Assembly (NCBI GenBank): GCA_958295665.1
Contig: OY282560.1
Span: 261,153,368-261,217,367 of the forward strand
From: Tipula vernalis
Taxonomy: Eukaryota; Arthropoda; Insecta; Diptera; Tipulidae
Length of the DNA: 64,000 nt
Direction of reading: 5' to 3'
Shown: one piece after another, positions 46,330-57,577 of the stretch
Layout: each line of letters starts with the position of its first letter
Numbering within the stretch: the stretch's first letter is position 1
Made by a program: the position numbers and the translations under genes
The notes under the pieces: model-generated
What the model saw: the letters and a program-made list of their open reading frames with translations, nothing else
Database searches by the model: none
What the model was told of the DNA's origin: nothing

Positions 46330-47867
46330 ATCTTATTGAATTGTCTTCTATTGGTAACGGAGCTAATTTGACGATAGCTCGCTTTACAATACCGGTTGGT
46401 GTTTTCACAGATGCCACACGTACTAGACCGTCTGGTCCTGGGTGAACCTCGATAATGCGACCCAAGATCTACTTCTGTGGTGGCAATCCATCTTCAGCAA
46501 TCAAAACTAGCGTGCTGACGGTGACGTTACTCGATGACGTTCTCCATTTTCCTCGTTGCTGTAATTCTGACATGTACTCTTTTTGCCAACGGTGCCAAAA
46601 GTGCTGATAGAGCTGGCGAAGTTTTTGATAACGGTCAAGTCTATTAACATTTAGAGACGTGAGGTCAGGCTCGACGATTGCAGTGAGTGGGCCCCGGATC
46701 AGAAAGTGGCTTGGCGTGAGAGCTTCGAAGTCAGAAAGATCCGATGATAACGGCGTCAGCGGCCGTGAATTTAGAGACGCCTCGATCTTTGCGGTGATAG
46801 TGTTCAGCTCCTCAAACGTTAATGCTGCAGCTGATAATACTCGATACAGGTGATGCTTGGCAGATTTCACTGCAGCCTCCCACAGGCCGCCAAAATGCGG
46901 TGATCGCGGCGGTATGTGAACAAATTGAATGCTTGACTCATCGCAGGTTCAAGCTATTTGGTCATTCATCTTTTGATCCAAAAATAATGCATGTATATCT
47001 TTCAGCTCCCGATTACCTCCAACGAAATTGGTTCCGTTGTCGCAGTAAAGGTAACGACAAAATCCTCTGCGGCTAACGAAACGATCGAGTGCATTGAGGA
47101 AAGCCTTGGATGACAGATCGCTGACGACTTCGATATGAACGGCTTTCGTTGAAAGCATACGAGCACAGCAATAAATGCTTTATCCGACCGATGGCCACGA
47201 CCTTTGACGAGTTGCGAGAAACGGTACGGCGGCCGTATATTTCATTAAGCGATTTTCCAGAAGACGTCTTGCATGACGCATCGAACACAATTCGCAATTT
47301 TGTTGTCGAGCTGTGCGGCTTCATAACGCAATGGTGTGGCATGAAATACTTGCATTGTGGTAACCTAGTTGCAGGCACAGCTTCCATGTGGCCTAACAAA
47401 ATGTACTCATGAACGAAATCTTTATATTGACATTTAAGCTCCGGATATTTTGACAATTTGCATTCGAGATTCAAAAAACGTTTCTTAGCCACACAGTACG
47501 AATCTCCGAGTAACGAAATATCTTCTTTCAGCGGCAGCTTCATGCCGAATCTTCCGGAGTCCAGTTGCCTGTAATTTTGGCTGAAATGAGCTTCGCATTC
47601 AGCCTCTTCTATAGTAAACATTGACTTATTTTCACCATATCTTTCGATAGTCCAAAACCGTTCAAGTAATTTATGTAATGATGCTGTATCTTCATCAAGA
47701 TTGGGCTCTGCAACTAAATTGCAAAAACTGTATTTATTTGTAAATTGCCCACTCTTACCAGACACGATCCATCCGAACTTTGTCTCCCTCAGTGATGGTA
47801 GCTTCTCAGCCAACTTAATCTGACCGATTCCAAGTAACTCAAAGAAGATTTCAGCTCCGATAAACAT
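46330..47867 (-). pseudogene. BEL/Pao pol: RT start joined to integrase
   Basis: From 47867 the frame reads MFIGAEIFFELL, FGWIVSGKSG, RFWTIERYGENK, RFGMKLPLKE, MPHHCVMKP and LRIVFDASCKTSSGKSLNE, the beginning of a Pao-type RT. The palm with the catalytic aspartates and RNase H are then missing, and the sequence continues near 47.2 kb with integrase: STKAVHIEVVSDLSSKAF (first D region), YLYCDNGTNFVGGNREL (second D), PPRSPHFGGLWEAAVKSA (third, acidic) and a C-terminal part with LTPSHFLIRGPL, FWHRWQKEYMSELQQR and RIIEVHPGPDGLVRVASVK. Integrase is in pieces: frame changes near 47.16 and 46.9 kb and a TAG where tryptophan is usual (LPPQK-stop, about 46468). Confidence 0.85.
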
Positions 47868-47922
47868 ATCGATGTGGTTGGTTGAATAATGGATCAGCTA
47901 GTACTATATCGGATGGAATTTT

Positions 47923-48381
47923 TCAATCTTCAATTTCGATGCATCTTGGGGGCTGGTTCGATGTGATGCTAGGCAATATTAACATATCCAAACGATTTGC
48001 ATAATCATTCGAACAAGATTTAATAAGAACATTGGTTTTGTGTTTCACTTGGGTGTTAATGCCGTTTATAACACTGATCGACACATTGGCTTTACATCTT
48101 GTTGCACGCACTAGTTTCGCCGAACGCTCGGTGATGAAGTTGAGTTGCGATGCAGAATCCAATAATGCACGACACTTAATGAATTGACTAGCATAATCTC
48201 GAACTAGAACGACTGCCGTAGCTAAAATGATAGAAACTTCCTGGTTTTCAGATCTACATTCATCATTATATGAATGTAGCACGGTCGTGCTTAAGCCAGC
48301 TGCGCTTTGATTGTGTTTGGGTGGCTTGGTCTGAGATATTGCTTCTGAATTCGGCAATAGCAATGATGATGAATTAGGCAT
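47923..48381 (-). CDS. BEL/Pao protease region
   Basis: Contains CRALLDSASQLNFITE, where DSAS is the aspartic protease catalytic motif of BEL/Pao (retropepsin-like), followed by NVLIKS and ILPSIT. It is in the same frame as gag, separated by one TAG codon at about 48391. BEL elements normally encode gag and pol as one ORF, so the TAG is either a disabling mutation or a read-through site. It closes shortly before the pol piece at 47867, which is in another frame. Confidence 0.8.
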   Translation of the reverse strand: MPNSSSLLLPNSEAISQTKPPKHNQSAAGLSTTVLHSYNDECRSENQEVSIILATAVVLVRDYASQFIKCRALLDSASQLNFITERSAKLVRATRCKANVSISVINGINTQVKHKTNVLIKSCSNDYANRLDMLILPSITSNQPPRCIEIED

Positions 48382-48390
48382 GGGCGATAC

Positions 48391-49599
48391 CTACCGATTT
48401 CGTTCGATATGCAACAAAGTATGATGCTTCTGATGGCATGTGCGACATCTATTTCCACGACAGAAACGTACTTGGTGGTTCTTGCTAAAACAATTAATGC
48501 ATAATTGATGTTGCTTCACAGCGCTAAAACGAGATTGCGGTGTTAATTCTAGAAATTTAGGGCACTTATAAATGAAATGTTCAGATTTATCACAAAAAGC
48601 ACAATACACATTATCTTGATTATTATTGACAGTTGTAGTTAACGAAGTGTTTCGCAAATTTGACGAAGTATTCGATCTTTGAAACGACTGCGGCCGACTG
48701 TACGAACTAGAATTTACTTGTGGGCGATTGGCATTGGAATTTTCTAGCATCAAATATCTTTTTACGAGACACGCTTGCAATTCATTCCAGGTCGGTAGAG
48801 AAGTTGTAGGTGCTTCTTTTTCCCATTTAAGTTGAGTAGTCCTATCTAATTTTCCGAAAACAATATGCAGCAATAATGCGTTGGGAAGCTGTTCATGGTT
48901 CCCTAATGCCAATAAGGCTCGCAGGTTGGCATTGACTGTATCGATAAGCCTTTGCAGTGATGACACTGATTTGTCAACCGCTGGAATTTCATTTATCTCT
49001 CGAATGTGAGCGTGATAAATGAGCCGTTTGTTGTTATAACGGTTCCTACGTAGATGTAGCGCCTCAGTATAATTCGCGTCGGTTAACTCCAGTGACATCA
49101 ACATACTTTCAGCCTTTCCGCCTTTCACACATTTGCGGAGGTAGTTGAATTTTTCTAACGAACTCAAATTCTCGCCTGAATCAATGTACGTATTAAATTC
49201 ATTTATAAAATCGGTCCAATGCTTGTATTCTCCTGAGAACTGAGGTAATTCAAATTTTGGCAACTTCACCAAACTGGAGCGATTGCCCGTACGATTGAGT
49301 CCTAACACATCAGTGCTGCTTTGGTTTAGTCCAACCGATGGACGCCTGTATTCCGCGATTCTTGATAATAATTTCGCTTTCACATAGCAGTAAACTTCTT
49401 CAAAGGCTTCCCGTTTATCGCTATCTAGCTCTAATACATCTAGCTTTTCGATCTCCGTTTGAATTTCCTCAAACTTTGCGAAATGACTTTCAAGCAAACA
49501 TAACCTTGTGGCTGCTTCAGTTTCAGTTGGAATATTTTTATCGATATAAGTTTTAATACGAGTTTGAGCCCTTTGAATAGTCACGCGTTGTGCCTTCAA
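48391..49599 (-). CDS. BEL/Pao gag
   Basis: A 402-residue ORF beginning MKAQRVTIQRAQTRIKTYID, a helical N-terminus, the BEL gag core (VKLPKFELPQFSGEYKHW, FNYLRKCVKGGKAESM) at residues 110-200 and a C-terminal Cys/His region with CAFCDKSEHFIYKCPKFL and CINCFSKNHQVRFCRGNRC at about residues 335-395. This order is diagnostic of BEL/Pao gag. The ORF is open over its full length, the only intact gene-like reading frame of the element. The N-terminal methionine at 49599 is the first in frame, though the sequence upstream may extend it (a frame runs to about 49.64 kb). Confidence 0.85.
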   Translation of the reverse strand: MKAQRVTIQRAQTRIKTYIDKNIPTETEAATRLCLLESHFAKFEEIQTEIEKLDVLELDSDKREAFEEVYCYVKAKLLSRIAEYRRPSVGLNQSSTDVLGLNRTGNRSSLVKLPKFELPQFSGEYKHWTDFINEFNTYIDSGENLSSLEKFNYLRKCVKGGKAESMLMSLELTDANYTEALHLRRNRYNNKRLIYHAHIREINEIPAVDKSVSSLQRLIDTVNANLRALLALGNHEQLPNALLLHIVFGKLDRTTQLKWEKEAPTTSLPTWNELQACLVKRYLMLENSNANRPQVNSSSYSRPQSFQRSNTSSNLRNTSLTTTVNNNQDNVYCAFCDKSEHFIYKCPKFLELTPQSRFSAVKQHQLCINCFSKNHQVRFCRGNRCRTCHQKHHTLLHIERNR

Positions 49600-49947
49600 T
49601 TCAACTAACAGTCTTTTTTTGGCCTTCGTCCAACGACATTATCGACCAAAACACTTTTTTTAGTTTGATCAAACACCAATTACACTACCGAAATTATTTT
49701 CACTTTTACAACTTATGAATAAATACCTTGAATGTCCACAAATTTTTAATCAATACGTATTTTAATTATTGATTCACAAACCAAACGATACCAATGAAAA
49801 TTAGTTGAGCGAAATTGTCCACGTTGTAATCCAATTCTCCAATGATGCGATGCGAAACTCGAAAACGATGATGATTTAACGAAGATTTATCGAGAACAAC
49901 CAACAATAATTGATCAATGCGGTAAAACTATAGCGGATAGCGGTAAT

Positions 49948-49965
49948 ATCCGGCTCGAAGGACCA
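49948..49965 (-). other. Primer-binding site, tRNA-Tyr
   Basis: The plus strand reads ATCCGGCTCGAAGGACCA, which equals the 3' end of insect tRNA-Tyr with its CCA. It lies two bases inside the 5' LTR on the minus strand, the expected position for minus-strand priming. The tRNA comparison is from memory of the Drosophila gene. Confidence 0.85.
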
Positions 49966-49967
49966 TA

Positions 49968-50319
49968 TATTTCTTATCGAAACAACGACAGTTGTTTTCT
50001 TTCACAAAAACAGCGAGAGCACCACAAAATTTATTTTAATTGACAATTTTATTTAGATGTTTTATTTAGATGTGATTACAATTGTTGTTAATTTGCGAAT
50101 GACCGAATAATATAATTTTATGTCGGTACATGCGAGAAGCGCAACAAAAAAAATATTATATAATTTAAAAATACCGAACATGTACAAATACATAGATAAA
50201 TAAATTACAATTATGTATATATGGTACAGAAACAAAAAAACGGGATTAATCAAAACATATATAAATAACAAACTTTATATACATAAATTAGACAGAGTCA
50301 AATTGGGTGAGCGTGAACA
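49968..50319 (-). repeat. 5' LTR of the BEL/Pao element
   Basis: Near-identical copy of 45945-46292. It carries TATA-like stretches, as expected for the promoter. Confidence 0.9.
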
Positions 50320-51366
50320 GACCTATTACCATTGATGTTGAAAAGCAATCTACTACGAAACACCCTAAACTAGAAACAATTCACATTTTCGGAAACAACA
50401 TTAAAACCTCGCATTAATTCCTCTATTAAACAACACAACTTACTAATACAGCTTTCTGAATCAACCTAATATCAAAGGCAAATGTTTTTGTCTGTGCTAA
50501 TATCCCAAATTATGCATAGTTAACAGTTTCTATAAGGATTTTTGTAGACGAGTTTTTATTCTACAACGCACAATAATAGGTATCTTAGATCTGCAAGACA
50601 AAAAAATCATGACTACAATTATGGCTTTTGAGAGGTAACTGGTTCGAATCACAAAAGGGTCAGGATGTTTGTAAAACGGTTTTAGCATCATTTGATTGCA
50701 ATCGGTGAAGTCTGGGGCCGAACGCGAGGCTAGCATGGATATACGTAATTTGCCGATGGTTGGTCTATTATGGAGTAAAAAAAAATTTTGTTAACAGAAT
50801 CTTTAAAAGTTCCATGTAAAACAATCGGTTTTAAAATATGGTTTCAAATATCCAGGTAATTCGAAATTATCAATTCGAATGAAGCAATTTGTTAATAACC
50901 ATTCTGAATTGAGGTATATATCTATAATTCGCAAAAATTTAGAAACTAAATTTAAATTAAAATCTAGGAACATAAGAATATCAAAGTTTATAAACTTGGA
51001 TATTGAAGACATAAGTATTTAGTAATTTCAAAAAACTACTCATACATTTATTCAAATTGAAATTTTACATGATAATTTCGTTAAACTGAATACCTATAGT
51101 TAGCGTTGACTGCTTCAAACAGAAAATTTCTAGATTCTAAATAAAATTTCAAAAAGTCTAAAATAAATAAAATGTGTATAGTAATTGTTTTCTGCTCTAT
51201 ATCTTATATCTGAAGAAAAGGGCTGACTGCCCCACGTGTTGCGGAACATCTAAAGTTCTTGAATATGAATAGCCAAAATACTTAGCAGTAAATTCACTAT
51301 TATTGAATAACATTTCTGCGGGCAATCAATTTTTTTTTTTCAGATTTTTGAGGCCGCAATATGAAA
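50320..51366. other. Non-coding flank inside the possible hAT
   Basis: Only short ORFs without motifs. A B-box-like GGTTCGAATC lies at 50641 (listed separately). Confidence 0.5.
50641..50745 (+). repeat. Possible tRNA-derived SINE fragment
   Basis: GGTTCGAATC (50641-50650) fits an RNA polymerase III B box and is followed by ACAAAAGGGTCAGGATG, similar to the bases behind the B box at 60294 (CCGAAAGGGAAGGGATG). No clear A box upstream. Confidence 0.4.
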
Positions 51367-51383
51367 CAGTTTGAGAAGCACTG

Positions 51384-52390
51384 GGTATACCATAGATTTC
51401 AACTGCACTCTATGGATGATGATTATCAAACGATTTGATTATAGCTAATTTTCAGCTTTTTCCAGTTGAATCTACATTGATGTATGGTTAGTTTCGCGAC
51501 TGAAAAAAACGCAAATGAAAAAAAAACAAAAAACAAAAAAACTGAGCTACGTCTTTGTTAGCCTGGGTAAACTTACATCGGAACTGAAATTTTCTACTGG
51601 CATAAAAGGTAATCGTTATATTTTTGATTATCATCATCGGAAATAGAAACAAATACTAAGATTTGTAAAAAGCTCCTAACGCACGTCAATTTAAAATTTA
51701 AATCAGAAACAGCCACAGCTTTTCACCATGCGGAAGGTTTCGTAATTACGATTAGAAATGAGAATAGCTTACCTCAAAATATGTAATTCACAACATAATC
51801 AGCCTTAGATTGATGACTTACTGATTTCATACCAGTAACATATAATAGATTTAAGCAAAACAATCAATAAAACACCAAAAACACCATCGCTGTTTTTTCA
51901 TGATTTATTGAGGGTTTTGAGGCGGTTCGATAAAATGTAATGATTCTGGAGCTCCTGACGGTCAGCTTCGGTCGGTTTCATTGCAGTTGTGCACGCGCTT
52001 AATTGTGAGCAACTTCTAAATATCGTCTTTGAAGCCACTTCGCTAGTTTTCTTTAGTCAGCAGTGGTTCTCACTGGTGCTTAATGGGGGAGGAGATTTGG
52101 TATGTTTTTTTTAATTATACGCCCAAATATCTAATTAAATTCAGAATTTCAGCATAACGAAAATGTTTCTTGGCTTAAGCAATCGTCACCCTTTCATAAT
52201 CTAATACTAATTGTACCTAACTTTTTCGCCGTGACCAGTTTTTGTGCTTAAGCAGAGCAATATTTATTCAGACAGAGTAAATCCATATTTAAAAGCTTCT
52301 AAATTTCATCTACAAAGTTTCTACCGGCAAATCATTTCTTAACCTCCTCTATTTTTATTTTTTATTAAAAGTTTTCCATCAAAGCAATGT
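51384..52390. other. Non-coding stretch
   Basis: No ORF with motifs and no clear repeat were seen. Confidence 0.5.
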
Positions 52391-52399
52391 ACGCGCAAT

Positions 52400-52990
52400 A
52401 CTTGTAGTGAATGTAAGGATTAAGCATACTTCTATGTCACGGATCACGTGAGCAAACAAAATCAAAGCTATTGGAGTACAGAAAACCCCAGGGAACTCCA
52501 TGAATCCCCATTACACCTTCAAAAGGTAACTGTTTGGTGTGCTTTATCGGCTAAAGGTATAGCAATGGCTGTTGTACGAGGAAAGGTTATTTCAGACAGT
52601 TATTTGGAGCTGCTTGATGAACACTTTATTCCAACACTAATAGGAATGGGAGAGAATAAAATGAACGACACTTGGTTTATGCAAGGTGGTGTTTGTCGGC
52701 ATACTAAAGATGTTTTAATGAAGGTTTCCAATGGCCACCGTATTGGAAAACACGATTTGAATGAACGTAAGTGAAATTACGACTGATCCTCTTCTCTGAG
52801 TTTTTAATTCCATACCTGGCTAGAATATCCATAATAGGCTAGAACAAATCATTAATGAAAATGGGGGACATATCGTATTGTAACCTTAGTACACCACGCA
52901 GTATATGCTTTTTGTAAAATAAAAATCAATTAATAAATTTCAAGTGGTTGCTTTATTATTTTTAAAAGACGTAGAGTCATATTTTTAGTT
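52400..52990 (+). pseudogene. mariner-like transposase fragment (third locus)
   Basis: From 52448 the frame reads SKQNQSYWSTENPRELHE, KVTVWCALSAKGI, YLELLDEHFIPTL and TWFMQGGVCRH; the motif W..ENPRE.HE..LH..KVTVW and F.QDGA..H belong to the mariner-like group also seen at 35.3-36.1 kb. The second catalytic aspartate (QDGA) reads QGGV, so it is inactive. The reading after 52774 is out of frame (ENGGHI-like near 52.86 kb, then a terminal VCQTR region near 52.98 kb). It is a fragment without visible TIRs. Confidence 0.75.
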
Positions 52991-53009
52991 CGCCAGACAC
53001 GGTATCTGA

Positions 53010-53165
53010 GTGTGTTTAGGTCCCTTTCAAAGTCGTCCATCCATCGGTAGGTGGTCTCCCACGAGATCCTACTTTCGTTGGTGCCGACTCTAAGGCCTGT
53101 TTAGGGTTCTGATTTTGTGAACAAAATACATGTCCAAGCCATCTTAGTATCGACGATCAAGAATA
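53010..53165 (-). pseudogene. LINE 3' ORF fragment
   Basis: Minus-strand frame ILRWLGHVFCSQNQNPKQAL, then SRGRPPTDGWTTLKGT followed by a stop. This LRWLGHV...RGRP...W pattern is the conserved C-terminal tail of many LINE reverse transcriptases. Only about 50 residues remain. Confidence 0.65.
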
Positions 53166-53883
53166 AGAAGTTTAAGAATAAAAATAAAACAATTTTATGA
53201 CCTAAATAATGAATAAATTTTATAAAATTATCATACATTCATATTTTTATATTCAAAAGATCTCAATTTAAAGTTTTAGGTAGAAAAAGGCCTTCAGAAT
53301 ACTTATTTCAAGCGATTTTACATAACCCAAAACTCGCAGTGCCGTACTTTTTAAGATCCAGACTTTCTTATATCTTTCATGTCTTCCAGAGTTAAGTAAT
53401 TATAGAAATTGTCTTATTTCTTTGTATTCAGGAGGTCTGAAAATCAATAATATCGTGCTGTAAAATCCAGAATATACCTCTACCATGTCCAGCAAGTCAC
53501 CAGCTTGCAAGAAATCTTGCAATCTTCCAGGCAGATTTTTAGATTTACAGATCAAAAAATTAGGTTTAAGTCAGTTAAAAGTTTTGAGAAAATTACGTAA
53601 AATAGCTCAATTTTCAGGCATATTTGAGTATCTAATGCAAACAACACGACGCATGACAAACGACTTCAAAACCCGGATTGATATGCCCCATAAGTTTATG
53701 ATGTATGTATGGTGTGATTAGAAGGGAATTGTACATTATGAGGTTCTAGAATCTAGTCAAACAATTCATTCTAATTTCTATTGTCAGCAATCAACCAGAC
53801 TGCAGCAAGAGAAAAGAAAGCTTGTTGTCTTCCATCATGACAACACCAAACCACACACACTTTTTTGATGACTCGGTATACAT

Positions 53884-54757
53884 TGTGAGAGCTTGGCTGG
53901 GAAGTTTTAATGCATCCACGGTATAGCCCCTGGACAGGGTGCAAGCTCTGACTACCTGGAGGGTTTTAGAATCTAAAAACGCATATTTGTTTAGTCGCTG
54001 TAAACTCAACTAAAATCTATTTCACGAAATCTAGGTTACAAACATAAGATACCGTGTATTTGCTGCATTTACGGGTTCCTGGTTTACCCATCGATGATGA
54101 TGTGTTCTAACCTAAAAGGGGAACAACATATAATAAATATTCCGGATTGTAACTAATCAATTAAATCCTCTTATCTCATTTGGATGACACTGGAGTCACT
54201 CATTTTGTGCACCTTGGCCTAAAAATTACAAATTAATAGTATAAGTTATAACTTAGCCTCATCTTTTTAAAATTTTAAATCTCTTTCATTTTTATACTTA
54301 CAAATGTGTAAACGTCAAAATTTCAGTAAAGTAAATTTGTTTTTGATTGTATAGAGTAACACTTTGGATTCGTGTAGAGTAAAACTTTGGATTTGTGTAG
54401 AGCAGTACTTTGATATAACACCTTAACCAACAAAAAAAAAAAAAAATTTATCAAAAATTGAAACTAACAAAAATTTGTATAAAGGCAACAACAAAATTAT
54501 AATTGGACCAGTCTTCGTTGTAACTGTCAATTGCGAAATAGTCAACTCACATCTTTCAACAATTATAAAACACATAAAATCAAATATATGTATTTATTTC
54601 TAATAAAATTTGTAAACTGGAAAACTTAATCTCGCTTGCCTTTTTTTTTGGTTTGTGTTTTTATCAATCTGTGAATTCGTGTATATTATAATTGTCTTGT
54701 TTTAATTTGGAAAATTCAAGAACCAAGCGGCCCTCGCGGAATTAACAGTGAACTCCG
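53884..54757. other. Unidentified insertion inside mariner copy 2
   Basis: Interrupts the transposase between the second catalytic motif and the end. Only short ORFs, no TIR or tail recognised. Contains the 23-bp tandem repeat listed below. Confidence 0.5.
54352..54414. repeat. Three 23-bp tandem units
   Basis: Three near-identical units beginning TAGAGTAA and containing ACTTTGGATT; the third is diverged (TAGAGCAGTACTTTGAT). Confidence 0.75.
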
Positions 54758-54999
54758 TCACTACCATTTGTTTCGATCTCTGCAAAACTCCCTAGATGGT
54801 CTAAAGTTGGCTTCAAAAAAGGACTGTGAAAAAATTTCCCAAGTCTTTCGCCGAAAAACCACAGAAGTTTTACACCGATGGAATTAAGAAACTCCCCAAA
54901 AAATGGCAAGAGGTCATAGATAATAATGGCCAGTATATTCTTATAAAATAAAACTCATTTTGAATAAAAGAAAAATTTAATCAAAAAATGACAAAAAAC

Positions 55000-55493
55000 T
55001 CTCAATACTTTTCCCCAACCTATTTTTAAAAAACTTCAATAAAATCAGAAGAAGCAGCTTAAAGCGGTCATTTTTTATTTGTAAGATAACCCACCTACAA
55101 CCTCCAATAAGTTTTACAATCGAACAATCGATTGACATTGATAAAAATCGACTACAATTACTGCTTTTTTGATATTTGATACTTTCAAAATTAGTACATT
55201 ACAATTTATTTACATGTTTTACCTACTTTCAGAAGTAGATTCCATTTTATCCGATAAGAATTGGTTGTACTTTCGATTTTCTATATTACTTTTAACAAGC
55301 GCGTTGTTTACCAATTCCGTAACAATGTTGATACTACTCGAACAAAGGTAACATTGTGACTAATATTCTAGAGCAGGTAGAGGAAAACCTAATCTTCTAC
55401 GAGTAATTCCAGAACGTCAGACATATACCTTAGCCAACCCAATGGAAAACCAAACTCAGCTTTTTTCGATTTGGTCGAACTGTGCGATGGTTA
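55000..55493 (+). repeat. Flank shared with the 29-kb locus
   Basis: Behind the mariner, blocks GAAGCAGCTTAAAGC, GATAAGAATTGGTTG, AACAAGCGCGTTGTTTACC and TCGAACAAAGGTA occur in the same order as after copy 1 at 29.58-29.83 kb. An extra segment of about 140 bp (55090-55228) is present only here. Confidence 0.65.
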
Positions 55494-57045
55494 AAACCGA
55501 CATTACAATTTAAAATAACTAAAGCTTAGCAGTTTTAGTATAAGGTACATGGACACGGAGAACCGGCGTTAAACGGCGCATTTAAGACCTATACTTAAAA
55601 TAAAAATGGTTCTTAAAAGATCAAGATTGTTTTAATAAATAATTCGTTTAGCGATACAGAAAGATCTATTTAATTGTTGATTAAATTATGCTTTATAGAC
55701 AATACACATAAATTGTTTAAATTTCTGAATGAAAATCAAAATTTTAAAATATCAATAGTTAAGACACGAACCTGTCAGTTCAGGTCATCACAAAATTTAT
55801 ACAGCAAATTAAAACAAAGTTTGCATTTAAAAAAAAAAAAATCTTTGGTTTTTGTTCCTTACAATTCTACCCAGTTGAAGTGCCATTAGTTTTAATAAGT
55901 TCATAACATCAAAAATATTTTAAGAAACATTTATTGTTCGGTAACATTATAGAAATTACCATTACGATGAATTATAAAGAAATTGAATTAATTTGAATTC
56001 CTATTATTTCATTCTTTAGAAGAAATGAAATTATTTATTATAGAATGGAAGAAGACGAACGAATATGAAATATAAAAAAGCGAAAAGATCTGTCAATGTC
56101 AGTTATGAAGCATTCTAGTTTTTGAGTGTGCATAATGGAACAAGAATTAACTATTTTATTGTCATGTTTTATACATATAGTAAATATAAACGACATTAAC
56201 AAAATACTTTTCTAACACTTATTCAAATTATGGATATTAGTGCCCGAACATTGAACTTCTTCTGTATATAGTGTGTTGTATATGTTTATTTGATATGAAG
56301 AAATAAAATTTTATGAATGATTTTCGTGAAATATTGAATGACGTGCTTTTATAATTTCCTTTAATTGTTTCCTTTCCCTTTTTATTTCTTACAATTTATC
56401 CATTTTCTTTGATTAATATTCTTTTGAATTTTGGTTGATAAAGGTATGTTAAGCTGTAGTACATAGTGTGGTGAACTATGCTATTAGATGAACTTTAGCT
56501 TACAGAAATTCAGGGGATATTCGCAATGGTATATACATAGCTGTAAATGTTAATAGTGTCATTGGAAGGGCTCAATACAGCGCAGCGGTTGCTGCAAACT
56601 AGGGATGAGTTTTAAATAACTGTTTTCCATAATTGAACAGTTTAGAACAATTTTTAATTGTTTTTACCAATGGGCACCACTCCAACACACAACAGCAATC
56701 CAAAATTCGTTCATCGCTGTAAGCAAATTCGGTATTGTATACGGTTTTGTGTCTCATCGTTTTATGCAGCGATGCAACTCAATTTTTACAACGAGAAAAT
56801 GGTTTGCTTTGGTTTGCAGCAAATATTGTACAATAAATGAAAAACTCATCGCGAAATTGGGCATGTTCTATTTTACATAATCATAGCAACCTTTATTATG
56901 CTGAAGATTTCTGCTAATACTTCATCAAAAATATAAATTTGACTGTCTACTAAATTTATATTTCTTATTTTTATTTTTTTTTTATTATTAAATTAAAACA
57001 ATCTGACCAAGTTATTTTTGAAATCCAAAAAAACTTTTGGTCTCA
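55494..57045. other. Non-coding stretch
   Basis: No coding motif. A 10-bp inverted repeat near 56604 and 56850 was considered and rejected as a MITE. Confidence 0.5.
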
Positions 57046-57052
57046 AAATTCT

Positions 57053-57136
57053 AAAACTAGACTTAATATCACAAAAAAAAAAATCAGAATCAGACTAATC
57101 TGTTCCAAAATCAAAACTAGACTTTATATCACAAAA
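57053..57136. repeat. Two copies of a 24-bp block
   Basis: AAAACTAGACTT(A/T)ATATCACAAAA occurs at 57053-57076 and 57113-57136 (60-bp period), with a third partial CCAAACTAGACT following. Confidence 0.7.
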
Positions 57137-57577
57137 TTCCAAACTAGACTACTTTTAATTTTTATTTTTTCTTCAACCATAAAAAATCAATTAAAATTTT
57201 CCCCCTACTATTTTCTTTATTTTTACCATTTCGTATCGCTGTTCGTCTTATTCGTTGTATCTGTGCACACATTTCATTGTTTGTTAATTTCCGCTGTTTT
57301 CTTCTTCACTTCAGCTCGGTTGTCCGTTTTTGGGTGTGGTTCGATCCCATAACGGTTCTTTTTGTCTTTCAAATATTTTTTTGGTGTTACTTCTTAATTT
57401 TCTTAAAACGGTATACTATACCGCACTATAACGGTATATAGTGAAAGTGAAACTTAATATTAACGTAGAATCAGTTTTAACGTAATTACCGTATATTTTT
57501 CTTGCATAATTTTCATTTTTTTGTTTTCTTTTACCGTAACAAAAATTCTCTTTGAATTTTCTTGTTGATGTGTGCTA
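57137..57577. other. Non-coding stretch with short palindromes
   Basis: Contains CGGTATACTATACCG near 57409 and another ACGGTATA; otherwise AT-rich. No gene seen. Confidence 0.5.

Larger units (their letters stand above)
45945..50319 (-). mobile_element. BEL/Pao LTR retrotransposon
   Basis: Two LTRs of about 350 bp, a primer-binding site complementary to the tRNA-Tyr 3' end, a polypurine tract, gag, a protease and parts of RT and integrase on the minus strand. The LTRs differ by only a handful of bases and one 4-bp (GTAT) length difference, so the insertion is fairly young. A deletion of most of RT and all RNase H makes it non-autonomous at 4.4 kb. Confidence 0.9.
45752..51383. mobile_element. 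Possible hAT element enclosing the BEL element
   Basis: CAGTGCTTCTCAAACTG at 45752-45768 and its exact reverse complement at 51367-51383 look like the 17-bp TIRs of a hAT transposon (CAG start). Without the BEL insertion the element would be about 1.25 kb and non-coding. The 8 bases outside (GTGCAAGG and GGTATACC) do not match, so the target duplication is not confirmed and the ends could belong to two different copies. Confidence 0.5.
53600..55000 (+). pseudogene. mariner transposase fragment (copy 2), interrupted
   Basis: The reading MMYVWCD-stop-KGIVHYEVLE, NFYCQQSTRLQQE and VVFHHDNTKPHT runs up to 53.87 kb. It resumes near 54.76 kb with SLQNSL-like, DCEKISQVF-like sequence and a TAG/TGA-rich C-terminal end, parallel to copy 1 at 28.96-29.5 kb, with the same TAG in place of tryptophan. 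Between lies about 870 bp of unrelated sequence. The shared stop indicates both copies descend from one already inactive ancestor, or from a duplicated locus. Confidence 0.75.

Noticed and set aside
53791..54009. 72-codon minus-strand ORF at the mariner insertion
   Set aside because: It crosses the junction of two unrelated sequences, so it cannot be an old gene.
56604..56850. A 247-bp MITE with GATGAGTTTT ends
   Set aside because: The inverted match is only 10 bp and no target duplication is visible.
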